DNA of 64,000 nt, from contig JASISA010000042.1 in assembly GCA_031771865.1 (NCBI GenBank), forward strand, positions 861,501 to 925,500, in the 5' to 3' direction. The notes beneath the pieces were generated by a model that worked only from the letters and a program-made list of their open reading frames with translations, searched no databases and was not told where the DNA came from. The first letter of the stretch is position 1. Each line of letters starts with the position of its first letter. Both the position numbers and the translations under genes were made by a program. Shown one piece after another: positions 31,155 through 41,126 of the stretch. Source of the DNA: Nothophaeocryptopus gaeumannii (taxonomy: Eukaryota > Ascomycota > Dothideomycetes > Mycosphaerellales > Mycosphaerellaceae).

Positions 31155-32144
31155 CTAGCTCTCCGTCGATCTGAAGAAGGGATGGGCTCTGATAGCGGCC
31201 ACCGGAATCGGCTCCCAGCAAACGCCCGAGAAGCGCTTGTCGTGAATCTTGCTCTGGTCAGTGGTCGGAGACAGGCAATAGAGCTCAGTGATGCCAGCCT
31301 CGCGAACATTGATGTCCATAGTCTTGGTAAAGTTCAAGCCAACCTGATCGACGCCGTGGCTGTCGCAGGAGAGCGTGAAGCGACCTCCCAATTTCTTGAA
31401 CTCCTGGCAGTCGTGTTAGCTCACATTGCAAGAGATGGCACTAATCTGACTTACGACACAGATCTCACTCTGCGGATAGGCCTCCCTCATGCCCTTTCTT
31501 AGTGCACTTGAGTTCAGCTCTAACACACCGCCATATCCGGCAATGATTTTCAGGTTGCACAGAATCTTCTGCCACACCTGCGGCCATGTCTGGAAGCTAC
31601 GATCGGGGTCGTCAGCCTTCAATCGAATCAGGTCAAAGTGTCCAACGAGCGGAGGTCGAAGAGCCTGCAGCATCTCAAACTGTGAGTCGAAATAGTCTTC
31701 GAAGATGCGCTCGTCCGTGCCTCCTGCAACGGCCCGAGCCTGATGATACATCTGCGTATCGAAATCAATTGGGATGGTATGAACATGATGAACACTGCCA
31801 ACGAATAGATCAACGGGGTATTTTTGGAGCAAGCCGAGAATAACACCAAGAGAGTACTCTCGAATCCATTCGCCTTCGAAGCCGATAAGCAATTGGATCT
31901 GATCCTTATACTTGACTTGTAATCGTGTTGCTTCCTGGTGAAAGTCCTCGTAAAGCTTTTCCAGGGTAGCCTGAGTATGGACACTTGCTTCTTCCGGGTA
32001 GAAATCCAGCTCCTGACGCGGTATATGCTCGGTCATGCAGAACGTCGACATGCCTTGCTTAATGGCTGTCTGAACGACCTCTTCCAATGTGTTCTTGGCA
32101 TGCCCGCAGAACTGGCCTGAATGGGAATGGTGGGAGAAAGGCAT
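31155..32144 (-). CDS. HIS2: Histidinol-phosphatase (PHP family)
   Basis: Exons (minus) 32144-31455 and 31403-31155 give 312 residues. The enzyme dephosphorylates L-histidinol phosphate, the penultimate step of histidine synthesis. The PHP metal-binding signature is clear: HSHSGQFCGHA at the N-terminus, TEHIPRQELDFYPEE, a GFEGEWI segment, VGSVHHVH, VGHFDLIRL and the second-exon SCDSHG histidine/aspartate pair. The intron is 51 bp with a typical GTAAGT donor. The start is the first ATG, immediately before the HSHSG motif as in yeast HIS2. Two ATGACTCC elements in the upstream region fit general amino-acid (Gcn4/CpcA) control. It is divergent from the checkpoint kinase. Confidence 0.95.
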
Positions 32145-32677
32145 CTTCGATTATCGTGGACGGCAGTCGAGGGTACCCTGGGAACAGGAGACTTGGATAA
32201 GGTACCAGTGGCTATGACTCCTTCGACGCGTTCCCCACGCGTAGACTGGACAGCAGGGCCTGCGGCTGTCCAGATATGCAGGACTCGTCCACAAACATGT
32301 CATGTAAGGGGGGCGACAGGCGATTTGGAAGGGAGGTGATGTTTGGAGCGGTACAGACGAACAGGGAGTCATTGGAAAGGAACGAAGACGGCAACGCTTC
32401 GGCTCGTTCGGCCTGCCTGTTCCGATCGAAACATGCAGGGATCACTCGATCCTCAGGCTTGGAACATCGACGACTTGATCTGACCGGTCGAGCTCAATGA
32501 CAACTTCTTTCGGCATCGCCCAGACCCATACCGCTTCTCACTCTCACTTACGCCGTCAATCGTTTCCAACGCGCTCTGTGCTGTTGATCAATAATTACAG
32601 TCCATCACGAAGTCTTGCTAATTCCATCCACGTCCGTAGACTGCAGGGGACTCGTGGGTTCTCAAGCCAAAGCCAAC
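32145..32677. promoter_or_regulatory. Divergent promoter region, HIS2 / checkpoint kinase, with Gcn4-like sites
   Basis: 533 bp between divergent starts. ATGACTCC occurs at 32214-32221 on the plus strand and again at about 32366-32373 on the minus strand. Each matches eight of the nine bases or fewer of the Gcn4/CpcA consensus ATGACTCAT and keeps the TGACTC core. The second copy is preceded by CC on its strand, making an overlapping CCAAT box. Confidence 0.5.
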
Positions 32678-34875
32678 ATGGCACCGCAGCCAGAGAAGAG
32701 CTCACTGAAGCGCGCTCGGGTCAGCGCCTACTTACACCATTACGGCACAGAGACATGGCTAACTAAGATTCTACTACTAGCAATCGACCGGCGACAATGC
32801 TGAGCCCAAGAAACCACGTCGATCAGCGCGACTTTCCAATGCCGACGAGGAGCCACCAGCATCGCCGGGGGAGGGACTGAAACAGGCACCACTGCCATCG
32901 CCAGTGACTCGGAAAGACACCACCACCACCGACGGCGACGCCACCGAAATTGCGTCTCCACGTGTTGCTCGCAAGTCCGCCCAACGCACCCCAGTCACCA
33001 GCCCACCACCGCAGTCTCAGCGTCGCAACGGCGGCCTCTCATCACCACCGCTGGACAACACTCAGCCGTTCTCGCAGTTCCTACCGCTCGCTCCTGTATC
33101 GTATGAAGTCGAAGACGAGGAGGCCGAAGGTGTGTGGGGCTACTTGGTTCCCGCAGAAGGCTACGATGATGCGCTGCCATTGCGAAAGCGTGCTGCATGT
33201 CCCGTGCCTCTGCATGCAAAGGACAAGCCAAATGGTCGTCAAAAGGTACCTAAGAAGCACTGGAACAAGCAAGAGGAGGAGTACGAATCCGACAAAGCTG
33301 CCAATGGCGTTCCTGCAGGAGGATACCTCATCGGGAGACATCCGGAGTGCGACAAGATCATCGAGAAACCCACCGTCAGCAACCGACACTGCTTAATATT
33401 CTCTGAGAACAAACATGGAGGTACCGTTGCTGTGTTGGAAGACCTGAGCGGCAATGGCACTTACGTTAACGATAACCTGATCGGCCGTAACAAGAGACGG
33501 GAGCTTGAAGACGGCGATGAGATTTCCGTTGTGGGCGAGGCGCGTTTCATTTTCAGATATCCGCGAAAGAGAGAAGGAAGTGGCTTCAGACAGCAGTACA
33601 GCTTTCAAGGGCAGCTCGGCAAGGGACATTTCGCGACTGTCTACTTGGCGCTAGAGAAGAGCACTGGCGTTCGTTACGCAGTAAAGAAGTTCGAGAAGCG
33701 AAGTGGGCCGAATGAGCGCAGTAAGGTCGACGGTCTTCAGCAAGAAATCGCGGTGCTCATGGGCGTAAGCCACCCGAACGTGCTGTGTTTGAAGGATACA
33801 TTCGACGAATCAGATGGCGTGTACTTGGTGCTGGAGCTGGCACCTGAGGGCGAGCTGTTCAACTGGATCGTGATGAAGCAGAAGATGACAGAGGCCGAGA
33901 CGCGCAAGATCTTCATCCAGCTTTTCCAGGGCGTGAAGTACCTGGTGAGTGGCTCTCTTCGGCATAACTGCGATCGATACTGACAAGTAGCAGCATGAAC
34001 GCAACATTGTCCACCGAGACATCAAGCCGGAGAACATCCTGCTCATCGACAAGGAGCTCAGTGTCAAGATTGCCGACTTTGGTCTCGCAAAGATCATTGG
34101 CGAAGAGTCCTTCACCACAACATTATGCGGCACCCCATCTTACGTCGCTCCGGAGATTCTCGAGCAGACCAACCGTCGGCGCTACACACGAGCTGTCGAT
34201 GTCTGGAGCTTGGGCGTCGTGCTCTACATCTGCCTCTGTGGCTTTCCACCATTCTCGGACGAGCTCTACTCAGCGGAGAATCCGTACACACTCAGTCAGC
34301 AGATCAAGCTGGGTCGATTCGACTACCCATCCCCGTACTGGGACTCTGTCGGCGACCCTGCTCTCGACTTGATTGACCGAATGCTCACAGTCGACGTTGA
34401 GAAGCGCATCACCATCGACGAGTGTCTGGAGCACCCATGGACCACCACTCGCCCCATCAGCGTCACCGATAGTACCGATGGCCTGACTGGAGCGCTTGCT
34501 GGTCTCGACTTCTCCCGCCGCAAGCCGCAACGCGAGCGTACGCTCCTCTCAACCATCAACGACGTCAAGGTTACTCGCGTGATTGAGACCCAGGCGGACG
34601 GACCTGCTGTGAAAGTCTGGGACAAGAATAGCCAGCAGAACTACTACACGCAGCGGCCAGCCAGTCAGCAAAACGCTGCTTGGGCTGCCGCGAAGGAGAA
34701 GAAGAAGCCTGGTCATTTCGAGAAGACCGTCGAGGAGCCGGCTCCAGATGGCGCTCGCGATCCGAAAGAGTTCATGGAGATGGGCGGTAAAGGCGACCAG
34801 GTGCTGTTTGAAGGCGGAGGGGGTAGTATATACCCAGACGAGACCATGAAGGCTGGAGCTGCTCGAGATGAGTAG
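32678..34875 (+). CDS. RAD53: Checkpoint kinase of the Chk2/Rad53/Cds1 type (FHA plus Ser/Thr kinase)
   Basis: Exons 32678-32719, 32781-33944 and 33994-34875 give 695 residues. The kinase relays DNA-damage and replication-stress signals from ATM/ATR-like kinases. Residues 1-~150 are basic, Ser/Pro-rich and disordered. An FHA domain (~190-275) carries the GRHPECD and SNRHCLIF phosphopeptide-binding motifs. The kinase domain (~285-550) has GKGHFATV, AVKKFEK, HRDIKPEN, DFGLAK and CGTPSYVAPE. The C-terminal tail is Lys/Glu/Gly-rich. It has one FHA domain, like Chk2 and Cds1, whereas yeast Rad53 has two. The 42-base first exon is supported by the ATG, the GTCAGC donor and a CTAAC branch site. Candidate SQ/TQ sites occur in the N-terminus (KSAQRT and PQSQRR contexts). 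Confidence 0.93.
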
Positions 34876-35546
34876 TGTTTTGTCTACGACGCTACAATGC
34901 TGTACTTCGCTTCGGCTTTTCGTGCATACGGGATAGGATTTTTGGTTTGGGATGGCATTGTCGTAACAGAACACGGCTGACAGAACGATGATTCACGAGG
35001 AAAGTACAGCGCCGCTTCACTCAGGCGAGGCGTTTTGAGGAGGGCGAAAAGCGACGTGACCCCTTCAGACCGCTCGACGTTTTGGCTACAATGATGATTC
35101 GAGTGATGAGCCTGTACATTAGACGCGAACACTATTCAACGACTTGAACATGAGATCCCTGCCGCATTGACATACGGATCGGGTGCCAGCAAGCTCCACG
35201 TATTCTGTACATCCTCTGTCATCTCACGCGTTTCGAAGGATTCTTGCGTCTTCGAGCTTAAACATCCTGCCTCTTTTGTTCATCCTCTCACATCGCTGAA
35301 AAGTGAAAGAGAGAACGACGGCATGTTGGTGACGACACTCTTCGCCAAGCGTCATTCGGCACATGGGAAAGTGGATCTCATCGTTGACTTCGGACAACGT
35401 CGGAGCCTACATCATCCACGGCATGCGTTTTCAACACACGGCCCAGAGAAAAGCAACATGGCATGCCGCCGGTTCCACAATGGACTTGAAAACTTTTGAC
35501 TTCACGCGCACGCCCGTGCTCAGGAGCGTGGCCTGCCCAGGACGAA
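34876..35546. other. Spacer and MFS transporter promoter
   Basis: 671 bp between two plus-strand genes. Frames of 78-142 codons here are non-conserved. No TATA box seen. Confidence 0.5.
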
Positions 35547-37223
35547 ATGCAATCCCTCCGCCAATACAGAGCTCTTCGAAACGCCGTCTCAGTACAAGTC
35601 GAGACAGGCAAAATCATCAACCACCCGAACGAGAAAGTCAACGTTTTAGAAGAACCCGATGATGACAAGACAACGACCACCAGCCTGAGCGATGATCTCA
35701 AAATCGAAGAACATCCCATCCTCGTAGGCTGGGAAGGACCCCGCGACCCTCTCAAACCCCGTCAATGGACTTTGACGAGACGATGTATCATCTTCGCAAT
35801 CCTCTGGATCAATGTGTTTGCGGTGGATTGGGCGAGTTCGGCGGATAGCCAGGCGGGTGCGAGGATAGCGAAGGCTTTTCATGTCAGTGAGGAAGCTGAG
35901 GCGTTATCTCCAAGTCTGTATACGTTTGGGCTTGCCTTTGGATCGCTCTTCGCTGGACCGATATCCGAGACTGTGGGTAGGAATCCGATATACGTGGTTT
36001 CGAGGATCTTGCATGTGCTTTGGCTGGTAGGAGCTGCACTGGCACCCAACTTTGGCGCACAATGTGTTTTCCGACTGTTCGCGGGTATCTCGGGGAGTAT
36101 CCTGCTGGCCATTCATGCGGCTTCTACGGCGGATATATTTGGACCGGTCTACAGGACGCTGGCATGGCCGATCATTGCGCTGGCGAGCTTTTGGGGGACG
36201 GCGTTTAGTCCTGTTGCTGGGGCTTGGATTGCGCAGAATATGGGTATTGATTGGAGATGGACCGATTGGATTGCGGTCATATTGTCTGGAGCTACATTGA
36301 TCCTCACCCTCTTGTTCCTTCCAGAGACGTTTGCGCCGGTTTTGTTGAGCTGGAGGGCGAAGCATCTGCGGGATCTCACTGGCATTGAGAGGTTTCAGTC
36401 GGAGATGGATCTTCAACACTCGTTTACTCAGCGACTTCGTATTGCTCTGCTGAGAGCACTACATATGATCACGCGGGAACCGATTGTCGGTCTGCTTGGA
36501 GGTTGGCTTGTGTTGGAATACATTGCCGTCTTTGGACTGCTTCAGGGTATGTCGTACATCTTCGGTGACACCTACGGCTTTGAGCGCGGATTGATCGGCA
36601 CCTGCTTCACTGCAATAGCCGTCGGGTGCACTCTCTGGTCTGCCTCTGTAGCGTTTTACTATCACTTCTATAAAAGGAAGGTCGGGAGACTGCACGAGCA
36701 AGTGACAGGTAGACGAAGCAGTGAGCTGGTGCGAGCGGCGAACATCCCGGGACACGATTTGCCGGACCCAGAGTATCGTCTTTGGCAGGCCTTTCTCGCG
36801 GCACCTGCATTTCCGATCGCTCTTTTCTGGCTGGGCTGGACAAACTACAGCTTCATTTCGCCATGGAGCAGTCTGGGCGCTGTTGTCCTCCTTGGATTCT
36901 CTTGGGCAGGTATCTACGTCACGGTCTACCAGTATCTGCTAGACACATACGGAATCTACGCAGGTAGTGCACTGGCGATCATCACTTGCTGGCGATATCT
37001 GGCATCTGGGTTCATCAACTTAGTCTCCAGGCCCATGTACGATGGGATTGGTGTCCACTGGACTATGACGATGCTTGGATGCATCGCGGTGCTACAGATG
37101 CCTCTTCCTATTCTATTTTATTACTATGGACCACGGATCAGGAAGCGAAGCAACTTCGCTGGCCGATACGCTCGACCTGATAATCCGAGAGACCGCACTG
37201 GACGGGCGTTGCAATGGAAGTAA
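35547..37223 (+). CDS. MFS transporter, DHA1-like (polyamine or drug transporter type)
   Basis: A single-exon protein of 558 residues with about twelve predicted membrane helices. Residues 1-~75 are cytosolic and acidic. The fungal DHA1 pre-TM1 motif (GWEGPRDPLKPRQWT) precedes the first helix. The family motif after TM2 reads GPISETVGRNPIYV, followed by further helices to a basic C-terminus. Such carriers export or import small organic molecules by proton antiport; substrate not determinable. ATG 35547 is the first ATG in the frame, and it lies immediately before the disordered N-terminus. It converges on the thioesterase gene 73 bp away. Possibly linked functionally with its neighbours, but this is inference only. 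Confidence 0.88.
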   Translation: MQSLRQYRALRNAVSVQVETGKIINHPNEKVNVLEEPDDDKTTTTSLSDDLKIEEHPILVGWEGPRDPLKPRQWTLTRRCIIFAILWINVFAVDWASSADSQAGARIAKAFHVSEEAEALSPSLYTFGLAFGSLFAGPISETVGRNPIYVVSRILHVLWLVGAALAPNFGAQCVFRLFAGISGSILLAIHAASTADIFGPVYRTLAWPIIALASFWGTAFSPVAGAWIAQNMGIDWRWTDWIAVILSGATLILTLLFLPETFAPVLLSWRAKHLRDLTGIERFQSEMDLQHSFTQRLRIALLRALHMITREPIVGLLGGWLVLEYIAVFGLLQGMSYIFGDTYGFERGLIGTCFTAIAVGCTLWSASVAFYYHFYKRKVGRLHEQVTGRRSSELVRAANIPGHDLPDPEYRLWQAFLAAPAFPIALFWLGWTNYSFISPWSSLGAVVLLGFSWAGIYVTVYQYLLDTYGIYAGSALAIITCWRYLASGFINLVSRPMYDGIGVHWTMTMLGCIAVLQMPLPILFYYYGPRIRKRSNFAGRYARPDNPRDRTGRALQWK

Positions 37224-37296
37224 ATAAGATGCATGTGGATTTCGCAAGAGATACTCCAATGCCAGTACTATACATCAAGCTGCTGAGCCCCTCAAC

Positions 37297-37994
37297 TCAT
37301 AGTTTGGCTTTCGCAATAATGAACAGTGACTCTGCCTCAGCATAGACCTTCCCATACCCATCCTCCATGGTTCCCTTGATCCACGCTTTCCGGCCCACCC
37401 ACTTCTCGCACCAGCATCGGACGAGAACAATGCCTAGACACAATCAGCTCAGCCAACATCCAACGCAGTCCTGGCCAACCTACCTGGCGTTGGCACAGGC
37501 GCCTTGTACTTGGTGGTCAACTCGGCCGTCATGAAACCTCTTGTCAACACCTGCAGAGCTCCCAGCGAAAGGCCTTCATCGAAAAGGGTGGCGATGGTGC
37601 CTCCATGAGCAAGACCTCGATAGCCATCGAGACCATGGCCCATACTGGCTACGAGGAGAGATTCTCTCTTCCTTTTCCCATCATCTGTGTCTGGTTGCTG
37701 CCAGGAAATCAGCGTCAGCTCCATGCGCCGCTACGCAAAGGCAGCGCCTACCTCTCCCTCTCTACACTCTCGTATCCTCAAAAACGACTGACAAGCGCGA
37801 AAAGTGTCGAGAGTAGCCAGTGTCCTGTTGAAAAGGGAATGCGATGTCGAATTCCTCGTGATGGTTCGAGAGTGGAAAGGTATTTCTGTACAGTCGGCAT
37901 CGTGGATGATAGCCTGGACCCAATCTACCTCGTCAAAGTCGCCCAAGTACTCCTTAGGCATCTCGGTTGCTAGCCATGCTGCCGGAGTCGCCAT
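37297..37994 (-). CDS. Hotdog-fold thioesterase (4HBT superfamily)
   Basis: Exons (minus) 37994-37752, 37697-37484 and 37433-37297 give 197 residues. The hotdog core lies in exons 2 and 3: the GYRGLAHGGTIATLFDEGL segment is the hallmark long helix of fungal 4HBT-type proteins, and beta strands follow (TAELTTKYKAPVPTPG and IVLVRCWCEKWV). This family hydrolyses acyl-CoA or related thioesters. Exon 1 carries the family-typical N-terminal region with FNRTL and TFRACQSF. Introns are 54 and 50 bp with GCTGA-type branch sites. No targeting signal is obvious. Convergent with the MFS gene; the substrate is unknown. Confidence 0.8.
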
Positions 37995-38580
37995 GTTCGT
38001 TGCAAGTCCAGATCAGGTTGCGTTTGGAGAGAATTGGAAGTCATTGTCGAAACAGAGGCTCATAGTCAGCAAAGCTACAATGTCGAATCTACATCACAGG
38101 CTGACACGGTAAAGTCTAAATTAGGGGATTTGTATGCGTTTGAATGCTATGCACACATCTGGTGAAGATCACTGCGTAATGACGCCGCACCTGCCTCGGA
38201 TGTGAACTCGACGGTGCCGGTAACAAATTTGATTTGCTCTTGGCAGACGGACGCTAGCGGCTGTCTGCTTCAGGACGCTGAGGTCTCAATGCGGCCTTGT
38301 CCGGAGCTGTCTTTCGCTGAAACACAGCTTCTCGGTTTCTCAGAAAGTGCGGATTCGTGATAGCACAGCGAAGTGAATGATAGCGCGGCATCTAGTACGG
38401 CCTTCAGGGTAGGTGCGGGCAGTTGTGACGAGAAGAACACGAGGCCTGCATCTTTACACATTACATGTCCTGCGTTCAACAATCCATCCTCAACGCTACA
38501 GTCGCCAGATCCATTTCGCATACACTCATCATCAGCCCAACTGGAAATCACCAGTAAGCGGCGTATCCGGCACGCTTCTC
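37995..38580. other. Spacer between thioesterase and GPI-anchored GMC gene
   Basis: 586 bp; it holds the thioesterase promoter and the GMC 3' region. No supported gene. Confidence 0.5.
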
Positions 38581-40667
38581 TCATCTCAACGCGAATATCG
38601 TGGTAAGACAGATCAGGAGCACCGCCACAATCGCCGACGATGCTCTAGATGATTCAGCACCACTCGTAGTCGCCGTCGACGTGCCACCAGTCGAGCTCGC
38701 CGGAGGCGCAGGAACCGAAGACAATGCTCCGCCAAAAGACGCCGTCGCACTAGCACTAGAATTACTAGCCGGAAGCTGCTCCGTGAACGTCAGACCTCCT
38801 GCATTCGATAGACCTTGGAAAATTCTCGCTGCTGTGACAGCGACCGCATAAGTCAAGCCCATGGGATGAGCACTGGGCTGGTAAGGGAAGATGGAACCAT
38901 CCACGACTCTGACATTCGATGTTCCATAGACGAGGAGATTGGTGTCAATCACACCTCCTGCGTTGCGAGGAAGCATTGGGTTTCCGCCGGTCAGATGCTG
39001 GGAAGAGCCGGTGCGGTTGAAGACGGCGGAATAGTACTGGTCGAAGGGCAGGTTGTAGGGCGGGTCGGAGGACGTGATGATCTTGTTCATTGGAGCGTGG
39101 GTGGCGAGCTGTAAGTTATATCAGTCAGCGACTATAATTTTCTCTCAATAAATACGAGAGGTTTACTTTGGTCTCATAGTTTTGCGCCGCCTTCGACAGG
39201 AACCACATATCCCAAGCGACTTGAGTCCCGTTGATCGTCGCATTGACTCTGTTGTAGTTCGGGTCGAAAGCTGGCATCGCCAGAGGATCAGAGCTATTGA
39301 TATGGACTGTTCCTTGGCTGAGCGGAATCAAATTGTATGGAGTCACCTGCTTGTGGTCAGTATCTTTTGAACAAAGTATGATCTGAAAACTGAAGACTCA
39401 CATTCTGCACGGGAAACTGCCACGCCATCTCAATCAACGGCTGATCTTCGAACCACAAATTCTTGAAAACAGCCAAAATGGCATCGTTTACTCCTTCGAT
39501 GTGCGATGTCGAGTTGAGCCACTCTGAAGCAGCAGCAAAATCACCAGGTGACAGCATGTTACGAGCAGTGTCGAATTGAAGAAAGTTTTGATCCCACTCT
39601 CCTCCTGTAAAGGTTGTGTTGACCCCGAAGCTGATCGGGAGGTAGTTCATCATTGGAGGATCCCTTATACCCGTGCCAACGCTTGGAAGGTCCACGATCG
39701 ATCTGATACCCAGCGGCTCGATAATAGACGGGTCGCCTACACCGCTGAGCTCGAGGATTTGCGCTGACTGAACACTTCCTGCGCTCAACACGACCTCGCG
39801 AGCACTGACATATTGAGTTCCATTCGAGCCGCTTCGTGTGTCGAAGTAGCGGATTCCAGAGGCTGTCGCCTGACCGGTGACGTTCTGCGAACTCCAATCG
39901 ATGCCGGTGACATGAGCATTGGTGATCAGATGCAAGTTAGGTCTGTTCTCCACTGCCGTATATGCAGAGCCAGCGTAGGATCGTGTATAGTTCGAAGGCT
40001 CAATTGCAAGCGGCACAAAGCCAGCACCAACAGCATCGCCAGCGTTCCGGTCAGGCGCTATCCGATATCCGGCATTTGTGAGTGTCGGCTCGATATAGTC
40101 CGGAAATAGGCTCAGGACACTTCGCTGAAACACCGACTGTATCGGTCCATTACTCCCATGATAGGCAGGATTGTACTCGAAGTACTTGGACATATTCGCA
40201 GGCGGCGCATACATCGTCTCACTCTCTCGAAACGCAGTCGACAAAGTCTCCCAATTCCAGCCGGTGAGATTCAAAATACTCTCCCAAACGTCCAGCTGCG
40301 GACGTGAATCCGTATTATGGATCATCCAATTCATCGCAGAAGTCCCCCCAGGAGTCTTGCCTCTAGGCACAGGCTGGATGCCTCCCGTGCCGTTATCGAA
40401 TAGACCTGGCTGAGGAGTGGTTGAAAACTGCCAATCATACTCCGTCTTTTGGATGGTGCCTCGAAGCTGGGGATTGGTGATGTTGGGGTCTGCTCGTCCA
40501 TCACTGCCGGCCTCCAGGACTGCCACGGTAATGTTTGGATTTTCAGAAAGCACTACTGCTAGAAGAAGGCCAGCCGTGCCAGCTCCAGCAATGGCGTAGT
40601 CGTACGTAACGTTCTGCGCGACTGCCAATGTCGCCGCGACGACAGCCAGAATTGAGAATCGCAACAT
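38581..40667 (-). CDS. Secreted, predicted GPI-anchored GMC oxidoreductase
   Basis: Exons (minus) 40667-39402, 39346-39167 and 39108-38581 give 657 residues. A signal peptide covers residues 1-17. The FAD-binding GAGTAG motif follows at ~28-33, with LEAGSDG after it and RGKTPGGTSAMNWM as the first GMC signature. Active-site histidines are likely His520 (QHLTGGNPM) and His563 (PSAHPMG). The C-terminal ~70 residues are Ser/Ala/Thr/Pro-rich and end in a hydrophobic tail (AIVAVLLICLTTIFALR), a classical GPI-attachment signal. More than a dozen N-glycosylation sequons confirm an extracellular protein. It would oxidise a sugar or alcohol at the cell surface and may produce H2O2. The GH3 gene lies directly upstream on the same strand. 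Confidence 0.88.
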
Positions 40668-41126
40668 GGTTGAATACGCAGTAATGCTTACCCTGCGAAA
40701 GTGACCAGGAGCAAGCTATGGCCTTTTAGCCATCTCGCTGATCGATGACCTCAAGGATGCGGCTCTGTGGAGAGCATATGCAGGATGCAGATCATTTGAA
40801 CTCTGTCATGGTCCTGCAGGCTGATGATCTTGCTCGTTTGCCAGCATATTGGCTCCTGTGCTGTTTCGATTGGTGGCTAGCATTGAAGTGGTCTCCTCTT
40901 GAGGCTGGGATGGTCTGCCAAGAGCACTGATATGTCGTTCAACGTAGCTGAAAAAACTTCTCTTCTCACCATTAAAGGCCAGTGGCACCTTTGATAACTC
41001 TAGGACGAGACAACAGCAATCATCTCACTTGAGAACACAGTCTTCTCAACTTTACACATTGCACACCCATCCAGCAGGCACCGGTCCCTAAACGCCAACC
41101 CACACCCATATTTCGTAGCCTCATCA
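40668..41126. other. Spacer between GH3 and GMC genes
   Basis: 459 bp between two minus-strand genes; it holds the GMC promoter and the GH3 3' untranslated region. No coding content. Confidence 0.5.
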
